Shown one piece after another: positions 53,534 to 62,790 of a DNA stretch of 64,000 bases. Each line of letters opens with the position of its first letter. Positions within the stretch are counted from its first letter, which is position 1. The stretch comes from Agromyces marinus (GTDB taxonomy: Bacteria > Actinomycetota > Actinomycetes > Actinomycetales > Microbacteriaceae): the NCBI RefSeq assembly GCF_021442325.1, contig NZ_CP087879.1:1550001-1614000 (forward strand). Reading direction: 5' to 3'. Under the pieces are notes generated by a model. The model was not told the DNA's origin and did no database searches. It saw only the letters and a program-made list of their open reading frames with translations. The position numbers were made by a program, and so were the translations under genes.

Positions 53534-54022
53534 ATGGCCGCGCACGGGACGGAACGCACTCCGACCGACGCACTCGTCGAGGCGAGCGCGCTGTGGATCC
53601 TCGGGGATGCGCCGCCCGGGTTCCTCATCGACGCGGCCGTCGAGGCGAGCGTCGCGGGACTCGACGTGCCGTCGCTGCACGAGCTCGCCGGCATGTCGGA
53701 CGCCGATTCGCCCTGGGTGCTGCGCGAAGCGCTGGGCCGCGCGTTCGACGAGCTCGGCGTCGCGATGCCCGAGGTGACCTCGCCGGTGACGGTCGCACTC
53801 GCACTGCGCGAACTCGCGACCCAGTTCCTCCACGAGCGGATCTCGGTGCGCGAGCTCGTCGACCGTGCGAGGTCGGTCCTCGACGAGGGGCCGGGCGACG
53901 GCGAGGCCGCTCGCCGGCTGCTCGAGGTCGCCGACGACCTCGACGCCGGCCGGGTCAGCGCGCACGACGCGCAGACGGCGGCACTCGATTGGGCCGTGGG
54001 GCTCACCCGATCGCGGTCGTGA
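53534..54022 (+). CDS. Hypothetical protein, unknown function
   Basis: I do not recognise the family. The 162-residue protein is mainly helical and acidic, with ASALWILGDAPPGFLIDAAVEASVAGLDVPSLHELAGMS at the start and repeated helical segments (ALALRELATQFLHERISVRELVDRARSVL). No cysteines, signal peptide or membrane helix. Amino-acid composition and codon use look like a real gene. Confidence 0.65.
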   Translation: MAAHGTERTPTDALVEASALWILGDAPPGFLIDAAVEASVAGLDVPSLHELAGMSDADSPWVLREALGRAFDELGVAMPEVTSPVTVALALRELATQFLHERISVRELVDRARSVLDEGPGDGEAARRLLEVADDLDAGRVSAHDAQTAALDWAVGLTRSRS

Positions 54023-54115
54023 CGACGCGGGGGCGATGGGCGCGGGAGACGACGGACGCGGGGACGACGACGGGGCGGCCGACCGTGGTCGACCGCCCCG
54101 AAGGCAACGCGTGGG

Positions 54116-54364
54116 TCAGGCGCCGAAGCCCTTGAAGCGCTTGTTGAACTTCTCGACGCGGCCGGCGGAGTCCATGATGCGCTGCTTGCCCGTGTAGAAC
54201 GGGTGCGACGCCGACGAGATCTCGACGTCGATGACCGGGTAGGTCGCACCGTCGAGCTCGATGGTCTTGTCGCTGGTGACCGTCGAGCGGGTGAGGAACG
54301 TCTCGCCCGAGGCGAGGTCGCGGAAGACGACTGCGTTGTACTCGGGGTGGATGTCGGTCTTCAT
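54116..54364 (-). CDS. rpmE2: Ribosomal protein bL31, type B
   Basis: An 82-residue type B L31: [56 protein letters not shown]. It lacks the CxxC zinc site of the primary L31, as expected for the version used under zinc shortage, which is usually Zur-controlled. No clear Zur box was found by eye. AAGGA lies 6 nt before the ATG; TAAAAT on the minus strand (54444-54449) is the likely -10. Confidence 0.95.
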   Translation of the reverse strand: MKTDIHPEYNAVVFRDLASGETFLTRSTVTSDKTIELDGATYPVIDVEISSASHPFYTGKQRIMDSAGRVEKFNKRFKGFGA

Positions 54365-54443
54365 GAGAATCCTTGCTTGATCGGATGTTGGGGTCGCCCC
54401 GCCGCGAGGGCAGGGAAGCGTGTCGGCCTTTGGCCAAAACACG

Positions 54444-54449
54444 ATTTTA
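54444..54449 (-). promoter_or_regulatory. -10 hexamer of rpmE2
   Basis: TAAAAT on the minus strand, 79 nt before the rpmE2 start, in the only AT-rich patch of the area. An inverted repeat GAGAC-GCGT-GTCTC (54453-54466) lies just upstream of it and could be an operator or the end of the ABC gene. Confidence 0.45.
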
Positions 54450-54472
54450 GCAGAGACGCGTGTCTCGGTGGG

Positions 54473-55261
54473 TCACCGGGCGGCGCGTGCCGTGAAGCGG
54501 CCGTCGCGCTCCGCGAGCTCGATCGGCATGCCGAACGTCTCGCTCAGCGTCTCCGACGTCAGCGCCTCGGCGATCGGGCCGGCGGAACGGATCCCGCCGT
54601 CGGCCAGCAGCATCGCGTGGGTGAAGCCCGGCGGGATCTCCTCAACGTGGTGGGTCACCATCACGATGGCCGGCGAGGCCGGCGACGACGCGTACCCGCC
54701 GAGCAGCGCGACCAGTTCCTCGCGCGCCCCGAGGTCGAGGCTCGCGGCCGGCTCGTCGAGCAGCAGCAACTCCGGGTCGGTCATGACCGAGCGCGCGATC
54801 TGCACCCGCTTCTGCTCGCCGTCCGAGAGACTGCCGAAGCGGCGCTCGGCGAATCCGTCGAGTCCCCACTCCTTCAGCACGCGCTGCGCACGACGGTCGT
54901 CGATGGTCTCGTACTCCTCGTTCCATCGACCGGTCACCGAGTAGGCCGCGGTGATGACCGTGTCGAGGACCGACTCGTTGCGCGGGATCTGCCGGGCCAT
55001 CGCGGTCGACGCGAACCCGATCATCGGGCGCAGCTCGAAGACGTCGACCTTGCCGAGCGGCTCCTGGAGCACCTCGGCCGTGCCGCGAGTGGGGTGCATG
55101 GCCGCGGCCGCGATCTGCAGCAGCGTCGTCTTGCCCGCACCGTTCGGTCCGAGGATCACCCAGCGCTGGTCGGCGTCGACGCTCCAGTCGATCCCGTCGA
55201 GGATCGTGTTGCCGTCGCGAACGACCGACACAGACTGGAACCGCAGAACCGTAGACGCCAT
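54473..55261 (-). CDS. ABC transporter-type ATP-binding protein
   Basis: A 262-residue single ABC domain: Walker A LGPNGAGKTTLL, signature SLSDGEQKRVQIARSVM, Walker B LLLLDEPAASLDLGAREE, and H-loop VMVTHHVEEIP. The sequence resembles the ModF/YlmA-like ABC ATPases that work without an adjacent permease, and none is encoded here. ATG 55261 follows a TAGCAT hexamer by 7 nt. Confidence 0.9.
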   Translation of the reverse strand: MASTVLRFQSVSVVRDGNTILDGIDWSVDADQRWVILGPNGAGKTTLLQIAAAAMHPTRGTAEVLQEPLGKVDVFELRPMIGFASTAMARQIPRNESVLDTVITAAYSVTGRWNEEYETIDDRRAQRVLKEWGLDGFAERRFGSLSDGEQKRVQIARSVMTDPELLLLDEPAASLDLGAREELVALLGGYASSPASPAIVMVTHHVEEIPPGFTHAMLLADGGIRSAGPIAEALTSETLSETFGMPIELAERDGRFTARAAR

Positions 55262-55268
55262 GCAAACC

Positions 55269-55274
55269 ATGCTA
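55269..55274 (-). promoter_or_regulatory. -10 hexamer of leaderless ABC ATPase transcript
   Basis: TAGCAT on the minus strand, 7 nt before the ATG at 55261. Confidence 0.55.
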
Positions 55275-55312
55275 GTGGGACGGATGGCGCGCTCCCGCGC
55301 AGCCCCGAGCCG

Positions 55313-56503
55313 TCACGCTTCGGACAGAACTCGGGCGTACAGGTCGCGTGTGCGCTGGGCGATCGCCCCCCACGCGAAGTGCTGCTCGGCGCGGATCCTG
55401 CCCGCGGCTCCCATCGCCCGGGCCCGGTCGGGGTCGGCGACCACGCGCGCGAGCGCGTCGGCGAGGTCGGCGACGAACCGGTCGGGATCCAGCGGCGTCC
55501 CGGTGCCGTCGTCGCGCTGCTCGATCGGGACGAGCACGCCCGTGACGCCGTCCTCCACGACCTCGGGGATCCCGCCGGTCTCCGTGCCGACGACGGCGGC
55601 GCCGCACGCCATGGCCTCGAGGTTCACGATGCCGAGCGGTTCGTACACCGAGGGGCAGACGAAGCACGTCGCCGCCGTCAGCAGGGCCGTCAGCTCGACG
55701 CGCGGCAGGTGGCGGTCGATCCAGACGACGCCGCGACGGGTCCCGGCGAGTTCGGCGACGAGCCCCGAGACCTCCGCCATGATCTCGGGCGTGTCGGGCG
55801 CCCCCGCGCACAGCACGAGCTGGACCCCGTCCGGCAGGGAGCGCGCCGCGCGCAACAGGAATGGCAGCCCCTTCTGCCGGGTGATGCGGCCGACGAACAC
55901 GATCGACGGCAGGTCGGGGTCCACGCCGAGCGATCGCACCAGGTCGGCGTCGCTGCTCGGCCGCCACGATTCGAGGTCGATGCCGTTGTGGACGACCTCG
56001 ACCCGGCTCGGGTCGAGCGCCGGGTAGGACCGCAGGATGTCGCGGCGCATGCCCTCGCTCACCGCGACGACCGCATCGGCGTCCTCGAACGCGGTCCGCT
56101 CGACCCAGCTCGAGACCCGGTATCCGCCCCCGAGCTGCTCGGCCTTCCACGGCCGCAACGGTTCGAGGCTGTGCGCGGTCAGCACGTGCGGCATCCCGTG
56201 CAGGCGCTTCGCGGTGAACCCCGCGAAGTTGGCGTACCACGTGTGCGAGTGCACCAGGTCGGCGCCCTCGGCGTCCTGTGCCATGAGCAGGTCGACGCCC
56301 ATGGTCGACAGCGCCGCGTTCGCGCCCGTGAAATCGGCCGGGGTCGCGTACGCGCGGGTGCCCGGCTCGTCGCGCGGAGCACCGAAGCAGCGCACCCGCA
56401 CGTCCAGGTCGTCGCGGAGCGCCCGGACCAGTTCGGCGACGTGGACGCCGGCGCCGCCGTAGATCTCGGGCGGGTACTCGCGGGTGAGCAGGTCGACGCG
56501 CAT
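55313..56503 (-). CDS. glgA: Glycogen synthase / alpha-maltose-1-phosphate synthase (GT4)
   Basis: A 396-residue GT4 enzyme of the actinobacterial GlgA/GlgM type: [87 protein letters not shown] (EX7E motif). It uses ADP-glucose, made by the divergent glgC product, for glycogen or maltose-1-phosphate synthesis. ATG 56503 follows TAACGT by 7 nt. Confidence 0.95.
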   Translation of the reverse strand: MRVDLLTREYPPEIYGGAGVHVAELVRALRDDLDVRVRCFGAPRDEPGTRAYATPADFTGANAALSTMGVDLLMAQDAEGADLVHSHTWYANFAGFTAKRLHGMPHVLTAHSLEPLRPWKAEQLGGGYRVSSWVERTAFEDADAVVAVSEGMRRDILRSYPALDPSRVEVVHNGIDLESWRPSSDADLVRSLGVDPDLPSIVFVGRITRQKGLPFLLRAARSLPDGVQLVLCAGAPDTPEIMAEVSGLVAELAGTRRGVVWIDRHLPRVELTALLTAATCFVCPSVYEPLGIVNLEAMACGAAVVGTETGGIPEVVEDGVTGVLVPIEQRDDGTGTPLDPDRFVADLADALARVVADPDRARAMGAAGRIRAEQHFAWGAIAQRTRDLYARVLSEA

Positions 56504-56510
56504 GCGGGCA

Positions 56511-56516
56511 ACGTTA
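56511..56516 (-). promoter_or_regulatory. -10 hexamer of leaderless glgA transcript
   Basis: TAACGT on the minus strand, 7 nt before the ATG at 56503. Confidence 0.55.
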
Positions 56517-56570
56517 GCCCGTTGCGGGGATCCGCCGTCAATCGTCCGCCCTCCGCGGCATCCGTCTGGC

Positions 56571-56576
56571 TACGCT
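56571..56576 (+). promoter_or_regulatory. -10 hexamer of leaderless glgC transcript
   Basis: TACGCT, 6 nt, then the ATG at 56583. It is back to back with the glgA promoter. Confidence 0.55.
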
Positions 56577-56582
56577 GGTCGC

Positions 56583-57830
56583 ATGGCCTCTCGGAAGATC
56601 TTCGGCATCGTGCTCGCCGGCGGCGAGGGCAAGCGCCTCATGCCCCTCACCGAGGACCGGGCCAAGCCCGCGGTCCCGTTCGGCGGACAGTACCGACTCG
56701 TCGACTTCGCCATCTCGAACCTGGTGAACTCCGGTCTTCGCCAGATCGTCGTCCTCACCCAGTACAAGTCCCACAGCCTCGACCGGCACGTGTCCCAGAC
56801 GTGGCGGCTCGACGGCCTCCTCGGCTCGTACGTGGCATCCGTTCCCGCCCAGCAGCGGCTCGGCAAGCGCTGGTTCTCCGGGTCCGCCGACGCGATCCTG
56901 CAGAGCCTCAACCTCATCTACGACGAGCAGCCCGACATCATCGTCGTCGTCGGCGCCGACCACGTGTACCGCATGGACTTCAGCCAGATGATCCAGGCGC
57001 ACATCGACTCGGGCGCCGAGGCCACGGTCGCGGCGATCCGTCAGCCGATCGGCCTCGCCGACCAGTTCGGCGTCATCGAGGTCGACCCTGCCTCACCCGA
57101 GCGCATCCACCGCTTCCTCGAGAAGCCGAGCGACCCGGTCGGCCTTCCCGACTCGCCCGGCGAGGTGCTCGCCTCGATGGGCAACTACGTCTTCAACGCC
57201 GATGCCCTCATCGACGCCGTGCTCCGCGACGGCGAGCGCACCGATTCCAGCCACGACATGGGCGGCGACATCATCCCCGCCTTCGTCGCGCAGGGCGCCG
57301 CCGGCGTCTACGACCTCAAGGGCAACGACGTGCCCGGCTCCACCGACCGCGACCGGTACTACTGGCGCGACGTGGGAACCATCGACTCCTTCTTCGAAGC
57401 CCACCAGGATCTGATCTCGGTCATGCCGATCTTCAACCTCTACAACCGGGAGTGGCCGATCTTCAGCCAGCAGGTGAACTCTCCGCCCGCGAAGTTCACG
57501 CGCGACGCGCGCGGATCCCTCGGCACCGTCATCGACTCGATCGTCTCGCTCGGGTCGGTGATCTCGGGCGCGCACGTGGAGCGCAGCGTGCTCGGACCGT
57601 GGGCGGCCGTCGGCTCGGGCGCGAACGTGTCCGACTCGATCCTGTTCGACCGGGCGCGCATCGAGGCGGGCGCGACCGTGCGGCGTTCCATCCTCGACAA
57701 GGAGGTCGTCGTCGAGCCGGGCGCGCGCATCGGGGTCGACCGCGCGGAGGACCTCGCGCGCGGCTTCGTCGTGACCGACAGCGGCATCACGGTCGTCGGC
57801 AAGGGCTCCACCGTCCGGAAGAACGCGTGA
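56583..57830 (+). CDS. glgC: Glucose-1-phosphate adenylyltransferase
   Basis: A 415-residue GlgC: the nucleotide-binding [53 protein letters not shown], and a C-terminal left-handed beta-helix ([22 protein letters not shown]). It makes ADP-glucose from glucose-1-phosphate and ATP, the controlled step of glycogen synthesis. The stop overlaps serB (GTGA). Confidence 0.97.
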   Translation: MASRKIFGIVLAGGEGKRLMPLTEDRAKPAVPFGGQYRLVDFAISNLVNSGLRQIVVLTQYKSHSLDRHVSQTWRLDGLLGSYVASVPAQQRLGKRWFSGSADAILQSLNLIYDEQPDIIVVVGADHVYRMDFSQMIQAHIDSGAEATVAAIRQPIGLADQFGVIEVDPASPERIHRFLEKPSDPVGLPDSPGEVLASMGNYVFNADALIDAVLRDGERTDSSHDMGGDIIPAFVAQGAAGVYDLKGNDVPGSTDRDRYYWRDVGTIDSFFEAHQDLISVMPIFNLYNREWPIFSQQVNSPPAKFTRDARGSLGTVIDSIVSLGSVISGAHVERSVLGPWAAVGSGANVSDSILFDRARIEAGATVRRSILDKEVVVEPGARIGVDRAEDLARGFVVTDSGITVVGKGSTVRKNA

Positions 57831-58489
57831 GCGCCGCCGCCCCGGGCCGCCGCGGCGGCCCGCTCGTGGTGCTCGACGCGGACTCGACGCTGATCCGCGA
57901 GGAGGCGATCGAACTGCTCGCCGAGGCCGCGGGCAGCCTCGAGCACGTCGCTGCGGTGACCGAGCGCGCGATGCGCGGCGAACTCGACTTCGCCGCGAGC
58001 CTGCGTGAACGCGTCGCGACGCTGGCCGGCCTGCCGGTCGCCGAGGTGCTCGCCGCCCGCGACCGGCTCACACCGACGCCCGGCGTCCACGAACTCATCG
58101 ACGGGGTGCACGCCGCCGGCGGGTTCGTCGGCGTCGTCAGCGGCGGATTCCACGAGCTGCTCGACCCGCTCGCCGATCGGCTCGGGCTCGACTTCTGCCG
58201 TGCGAACCGGCTCGAGGTCGCCGGCGACCGGCTCACCGGTCGCGTGCTCGGCGACATCGTCGACGCGGAGACCAAGCGTCGGAGCCTCGAGGAGTGGGCG
58301 GCGGCATCCGGCACGCCGCTGTCGCGCACGATCGCGGTCGGCGACGGCGCGAACGACCTGCGGATGCTCGAGCGCGCCGCGATCGGCGTCGCGTTCTGCG
58401 CGAAGCCAGTCGTCCGCGCGCAGGCGGATGTCGCGATCGACCGGGTCGACCTCAGCGGCGTGCTCGCGCTCGCCGGGCTGCGCGGCTGA
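57827..58489 (+). CDS. serB: Phosphoserine phosphatase
   Basis: A 220-residue HAD phosphatase with SerB motifs: [46 protein letters not shown], and [23 protein letters not shown]. It makes serine from phosphoserine. There is no N-terminal ACT domain. The GTG overlaps the glgC stop by 4 nt, an unusual partner for a serine gene. Confidence 0.93.
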   Translation: MSAAAPGRRGGPLVVLDADSTLIREEAIELLAEAAGSLEHVAAVTERAMRGELDFAASLRERVATLAGLPVAEVLAARDRLTPTPGVHELIDGVHAAGGFVGVVSGGFHELLDPLADRLGLDFCRANRLEVAGDRLTGRVLGDIVDAETKRRSLEEWAAASGTPLSRTIAVGDGANDLRMLERAAIGVAFCAKPVVRAQADVAIDRVDLSGVLALAGLRG

Positions 58490-58500
58490 CCCGCTCGGGG

Positions 58501-60004
<1,504 letters not shown>

Positions 60005-60008
<4 letters not shown>

Positions 60009-60871
60009 ACCGGTGGCGCTTCCTGGCCTCGCCTCGCTGGGCGGGGTACCTCGTGCTGGTGATCGTCTTCGCGATCGTGTGCTCGGCACTCGGGACCTGG
60101 CAGTTGAACCGGCGCGCCGAGGCGCGCGCCGAGGTCGCGAGGATCGACGCGAACTACGACGCAGCGCCCGTCCCCCTCGATGAGGCGCTGCCCGATCCGG
60201 GCGCCTTCGACATCGACCAGCGTTGGAAGGTCGTGGAGGCCACGGGCGAGTACCTGCCCGGCGAGGAGGTCGTCGTCCGCAACCGCCCGAACCAGGGCAC
60301 CACGGGTTTCGAGGTCATCACCCCGCTTCGGCTCGAGGACGGCACGGTCTTCATGGTCGATCGCGGATGGATCCCGCAGGACCAGGAGGGTCGGCCGTCG
60401 CAGTTCGCGGCGCCGCCGTCCGGTGCGGTCGAGATCACCGCGCGGTTGAAGGCGGGCGAGGTGACGATCGCGGGCCGCACCACGTCGGGCTCCGAGATGG
60501 CGACGGTCGACCTCGGCGAGCTGGCCGATCGCGTGGGCGAGCCCGCCTACACGGGCGCGTACGGCATCCTCATCCAGGAGGGGGCCGCGGCGAGCGAGCC
60601 GCCGGTCGCCCTGCCCAGACCGGTCCGCGACGAGGGCCCGCACCTGTCGTACGCCCTGCAGTGGTTCGTGTTCGCGCTGCTCGCCTTCATCGCGCTCGGC
60701 TGGTTCGCCAACCAGGAACGCAAGGTGCTCGAAGCGGATGCCGCGGAGCGAAGCGCGGCGGGCGCGGGCGCCGATCCGCCCGGCCGGGCTGCGAAGCGCC
60801 CGCCCGGGCGGGCGCGCAGCCGCACCGATGCGGACGCCGATGTCGAGGACGAGATCCTCGACCGGCGGTAG
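60005..60871 (+). CDS. SURF1-family cytochrome oxidase assembly protein
   Basis: A 288-residue protein with the SURF1 form: a first membrane helix (GYLVLVIVFAIVCSALGTWQLNRRAEAR), an exported domain with VRNRPNQGTTGFEVITPLRLEDGTVFMVDRGWIP, and a second helix (HLSYALQWFVFALLAFIALGWFANQER). It assists heme insertion in the aa3 oxidase. The GTG overlaps the upstream gene by 4 nt. The tail is Ala/Arg-rich. Confidence 0.94.
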
Positions 60872-60904
60872 ACGCGCGGCGTGATTCCTGTGCACGCATC
60901 ATCG

Positions 60905-60920
60905 TGATGAAGGTTCATCA
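60905..60920. terminator. Small inverted repeat between convergent genes
   Basis: TGATGAA-GG-TTCATCA, a perfect 7-bp repeat with a 2-nt centre between the ends of the SURF1 and DUF2200 genes. It could be a terminator or a protein site. Confidence 0.35.
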
Positions 60921-60934
60921 TGCGGCGACCGGCG

Positions 60935-61303
60935 CTAGGCGGTCGCCACCTGGGACCCGCGGAGGATCGAGGTCATCTTCTTCCCACGTGCGACCTCGTC
61001 GACGAGCTTGTCCATGTAGCGGATCTGCTGCATGAGCGGGTCCTCGATCTCCTCGACCCGCAGACCGCAGATCACTCCCGTGATGAGCGAGGCGTTCGGG
61101 TTGATCGCGGGGGCGTCGGCGAAGAACGCCTCGAGGGTGCGCCCGTCGGCGATCGCCTCGGCGAGGCCGGCCTCGTCGTAGCCGGTGAGCCAGGTGATGA
61201 CCTGGTCGAGCTCGGCCCGGGTGTGGTCCTTCCGCTCGAGCTTGGTCAGGTACAGCGGATAGATGCTGCCGAAGCTCATTCCGTAGATCCGGTGGCCGGC
61301 CAT
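60935..61303 (-). CDS. DUF2200 family protein
   Basis: A 122-residue protein: RIYGMSFGSIYPLYLTKLERKDHTRAELDQVITWLTGYDEAGLAEAI ... NPNASLITGVICGLRVEEIEDPLMQQIRYMDKLVDEVARGKKM. This is the full DUF2200 pattern, function unknown. GAGGAGGAG lies just before the ATG, a strong ribosome binding site. Confidence 0.88.
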   Translation of the reverse strand: MAGHRIYGMSFGSIYPLYLTKLERKDHTRAELDQVITWLTGYDEAGLAEAIADGRTLEAFFADAPAINPNASLITGVICGLRVEEIEDPLMQQIRYMDKLVDEVARGKKMTSILRGSQVATA

Positions 61304-61393
61304 GTGCTCCTCCTCGGCTGGACGCTGGTCGTTCCCGAGTCCAGACTACGTGGCACGCGACGGCCGCGCGCTTCGCGAGTAGGGTCTGCGAGC

Positions 61394-62101
61394 ATGGACA
61401 TGCTGAAGGGCGCCGAGATCGCCCGGGCCGACCTGACCGACTGGCGCAAGCTCGCCCAGGGACTGCATGCCCGCTACCGGGTCGACGACTTCGGCAGCGC
61501 CGTGCGGTTCGTCGCTGCGGTGGGTGCAGCGGGCGACGAGTGCGGACATCACCCCAGCGTGTCGATCGGGCGAGACCACGTCGACCTCGAGCTGGTCAGC
61601 GACGACGCCGTCTACCGCGCCGCCGATGGCACCGAGCACATCGTCGAGTGGGTCACCCGGCAGGATGTCGACCTTGCACGGCGGATCACCGCGATCGCAG
61701 CGGACCACCGCCTCGTCCCCGACCCATCCGCGGTCAGCGTCATCGAACTGGGCCTCGACACCGCCCGTTCGGCGACCATCGCGCCGGTGTGGGCCGCGTT
61801 GATGACGGGGAACGCCGAGTCCCAGGGGCACGGCTCCCCCAGCGACGAGATCCGGGACGCGACCGGGCGGGTACCGAACCTCTGGTTCGGCGATGCGGAC
61901 GAGCATGCGCTCCCGCGGCAGCGGTTCCACGTCGAGGTCTACGTGGCGCCCGAGGCGGCCGAGCAGCGGATCGCCGCCGCCGTCGCCGCCGGCGGGACGA
62001 TCGTCGACGACAGCGAGGCGCCGTCGCTCACGGTGATCGCCGACCAGGACGGCAACACGGGGGTGATCTGCGTCGACGCATCGGCCGCTCCCGAGCGCTG
62101 A
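61394..62101 (+). CDS. Fusion of pterin-4a-carbinolamine dehydratase-like and VOC domains
   Basis: A 235-residue protein. Residues 8-105 match the pterin-4a-carbinolamine dehydratase family (WRKLAQGLHARYRVDDFGSAVRFVAAVGAAGDECGHHPSVSIGRDHVDLEL, with the H-H-P motif). Residues 110-230 resemble a VOC domain (LWFGDADEHALPRQRFHVEVYVAPEAAEQRIAAAVAAGGTIV). Such fusions occur in actinobacteria; the substrate is unknown. TAGGGT lies 8 nt upstream of the ATG. Confidence 0.85.
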   Translation: MDMLKGAEIARADLTDWRKLAQGLHARYRVDDFGSAVRFVAAVGAAGDECGHHPSVSIGRDHVDLELVSDDAVYRAADGTEHIVEWVTRQDVDLARRITAIAADHRLVPDPSAVSVIELGLDTARSATIAPVWAALMTGNAESQGHGSPSDEIRDATGRVPNLWFGDADEHALPRQRFHVEVYVAPEAAEQRIAAAVAAGGTIVDDSEAPSLTVIADQDGNTGVICVDASAAPER

Positions 62102-62109
62102 CGCGCCTC

Positions 62110-62136
62110 GCGAGCCGCGAGCCGCGAGCCGCGAGG
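62110..62136. repeat. Short tandem repeat (7-bp unit, 3.9 copies)
   Basis: GCGAGCC repeated three times plus GCGAGG between two convergent genes. A nearby GAGGACG / CGTCCTC inverted repeat (62133-62157) may act as terminator. Confidence 0.6.
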
Positions 62137-62142
62137 ACGTCG

Positions 62143-62715
62143 CTACCTCGCGTCCTCCCCCGCGGGCCGGAGGCGCAGCGCGACCGCTCCCGATCGGAAC
62201 TCCCGGCGATCCACGAGTTCGAGTCGGATGCGCTCGCGCAGCCCGGCGAGCAACGTGGGCCCGTGCCCGGCGAGCACCGGCTGCACGACGAACAGGTACT
62301 CGTCGATCAATCCGAGATCCGCCAACGCGAGGGGCAACGTCACGCCGCCCACGAACAGCTGCTCCCCCGATTCCTGCTTGAGCCGCCGGACCGCCGGACC
62401 CAGGTCGCCTCGCACCGGCTCGGCGTTCCAATCGACCGCGTTCAGCGTGTTCGACACGACGTACTTCTTCGTGCGGTCGATGGTCTCGGCGAACGGGATC
62501 TCCCACTCCCGCATCCAGTCCGGCCAAATGCCCGAGGCAGGCCGCCGCCACGCTTCCTGCATCATCTCGTAGGTCGTCCGCCCGAACAGCAGGGCGTCGG
62601 CGCGTTCCATCTCAGCGGTCCAGAAGCGCATCGACTCCTCGTCGGGCGGAAGTCCCGCCTCGTGATGGACGCAGCCGTCGAGCGTGACGTTGATCGAGTA
62701 TCGAAGCGGCTTCAT
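62143..62715 (-). CDS. Dihydrofolate reductase-like family protein (RibD C-terminal fold)
   Basis: A 190-residue protein with LRYSINVTLDGCVHHEAG at the start, LLFGRTTYEMM, YVVSNTL, and EQLFVGGVTLPLALADLGLIDEYLFVVQPVLAGHGPTLL, all typical of DHFR-like/RibD C-terminal proteins. It probably binds NADPH; the substrate is unknown. GGAGG lies 7 nt before the ATG. Confidence 0.9.
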   Translation of the reverse strand: MKPLRYSINVTLDGCVHHEAGLPPDEESMRFWTAEMERADALLFGRTTYEMMQEAWRRPASGIWPDWMREWEIPFAETIDRTKKYVVSNTLNAVDWNAEPVRGDLGPAVRRLKQESGEQLFVGGVTLPLALADLGLIDEYLFVVQPVLAGHGPTLLAGLRERIRLELVDRREFRSGAVALRLRPAGEDAR

Positions 62716-62790
62716 CTCATCGCCTCCCCCGGTGGCTGCCGCGCGTGCGGGCTGTGATCTGCACAGCCTACGGTCGGGCGCGCCCGCTCG

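Noticed and set aside
54453-54466. GAGAC-GCGT-GTCTC as a firm terminator of the ABC ATPase gene
   Set aside because: The stem is only 5 bp and lies next to the rpmE2 -10, so it could equally be an operator. It was mentioned but not called.
62110-62136. Tandem GCGAGCC units as a CRISPR or IS remnant
   Set aside because: Units are 7 bp with no spacers, no cas genes and no transposase nearby. This is a simple microsatellite.
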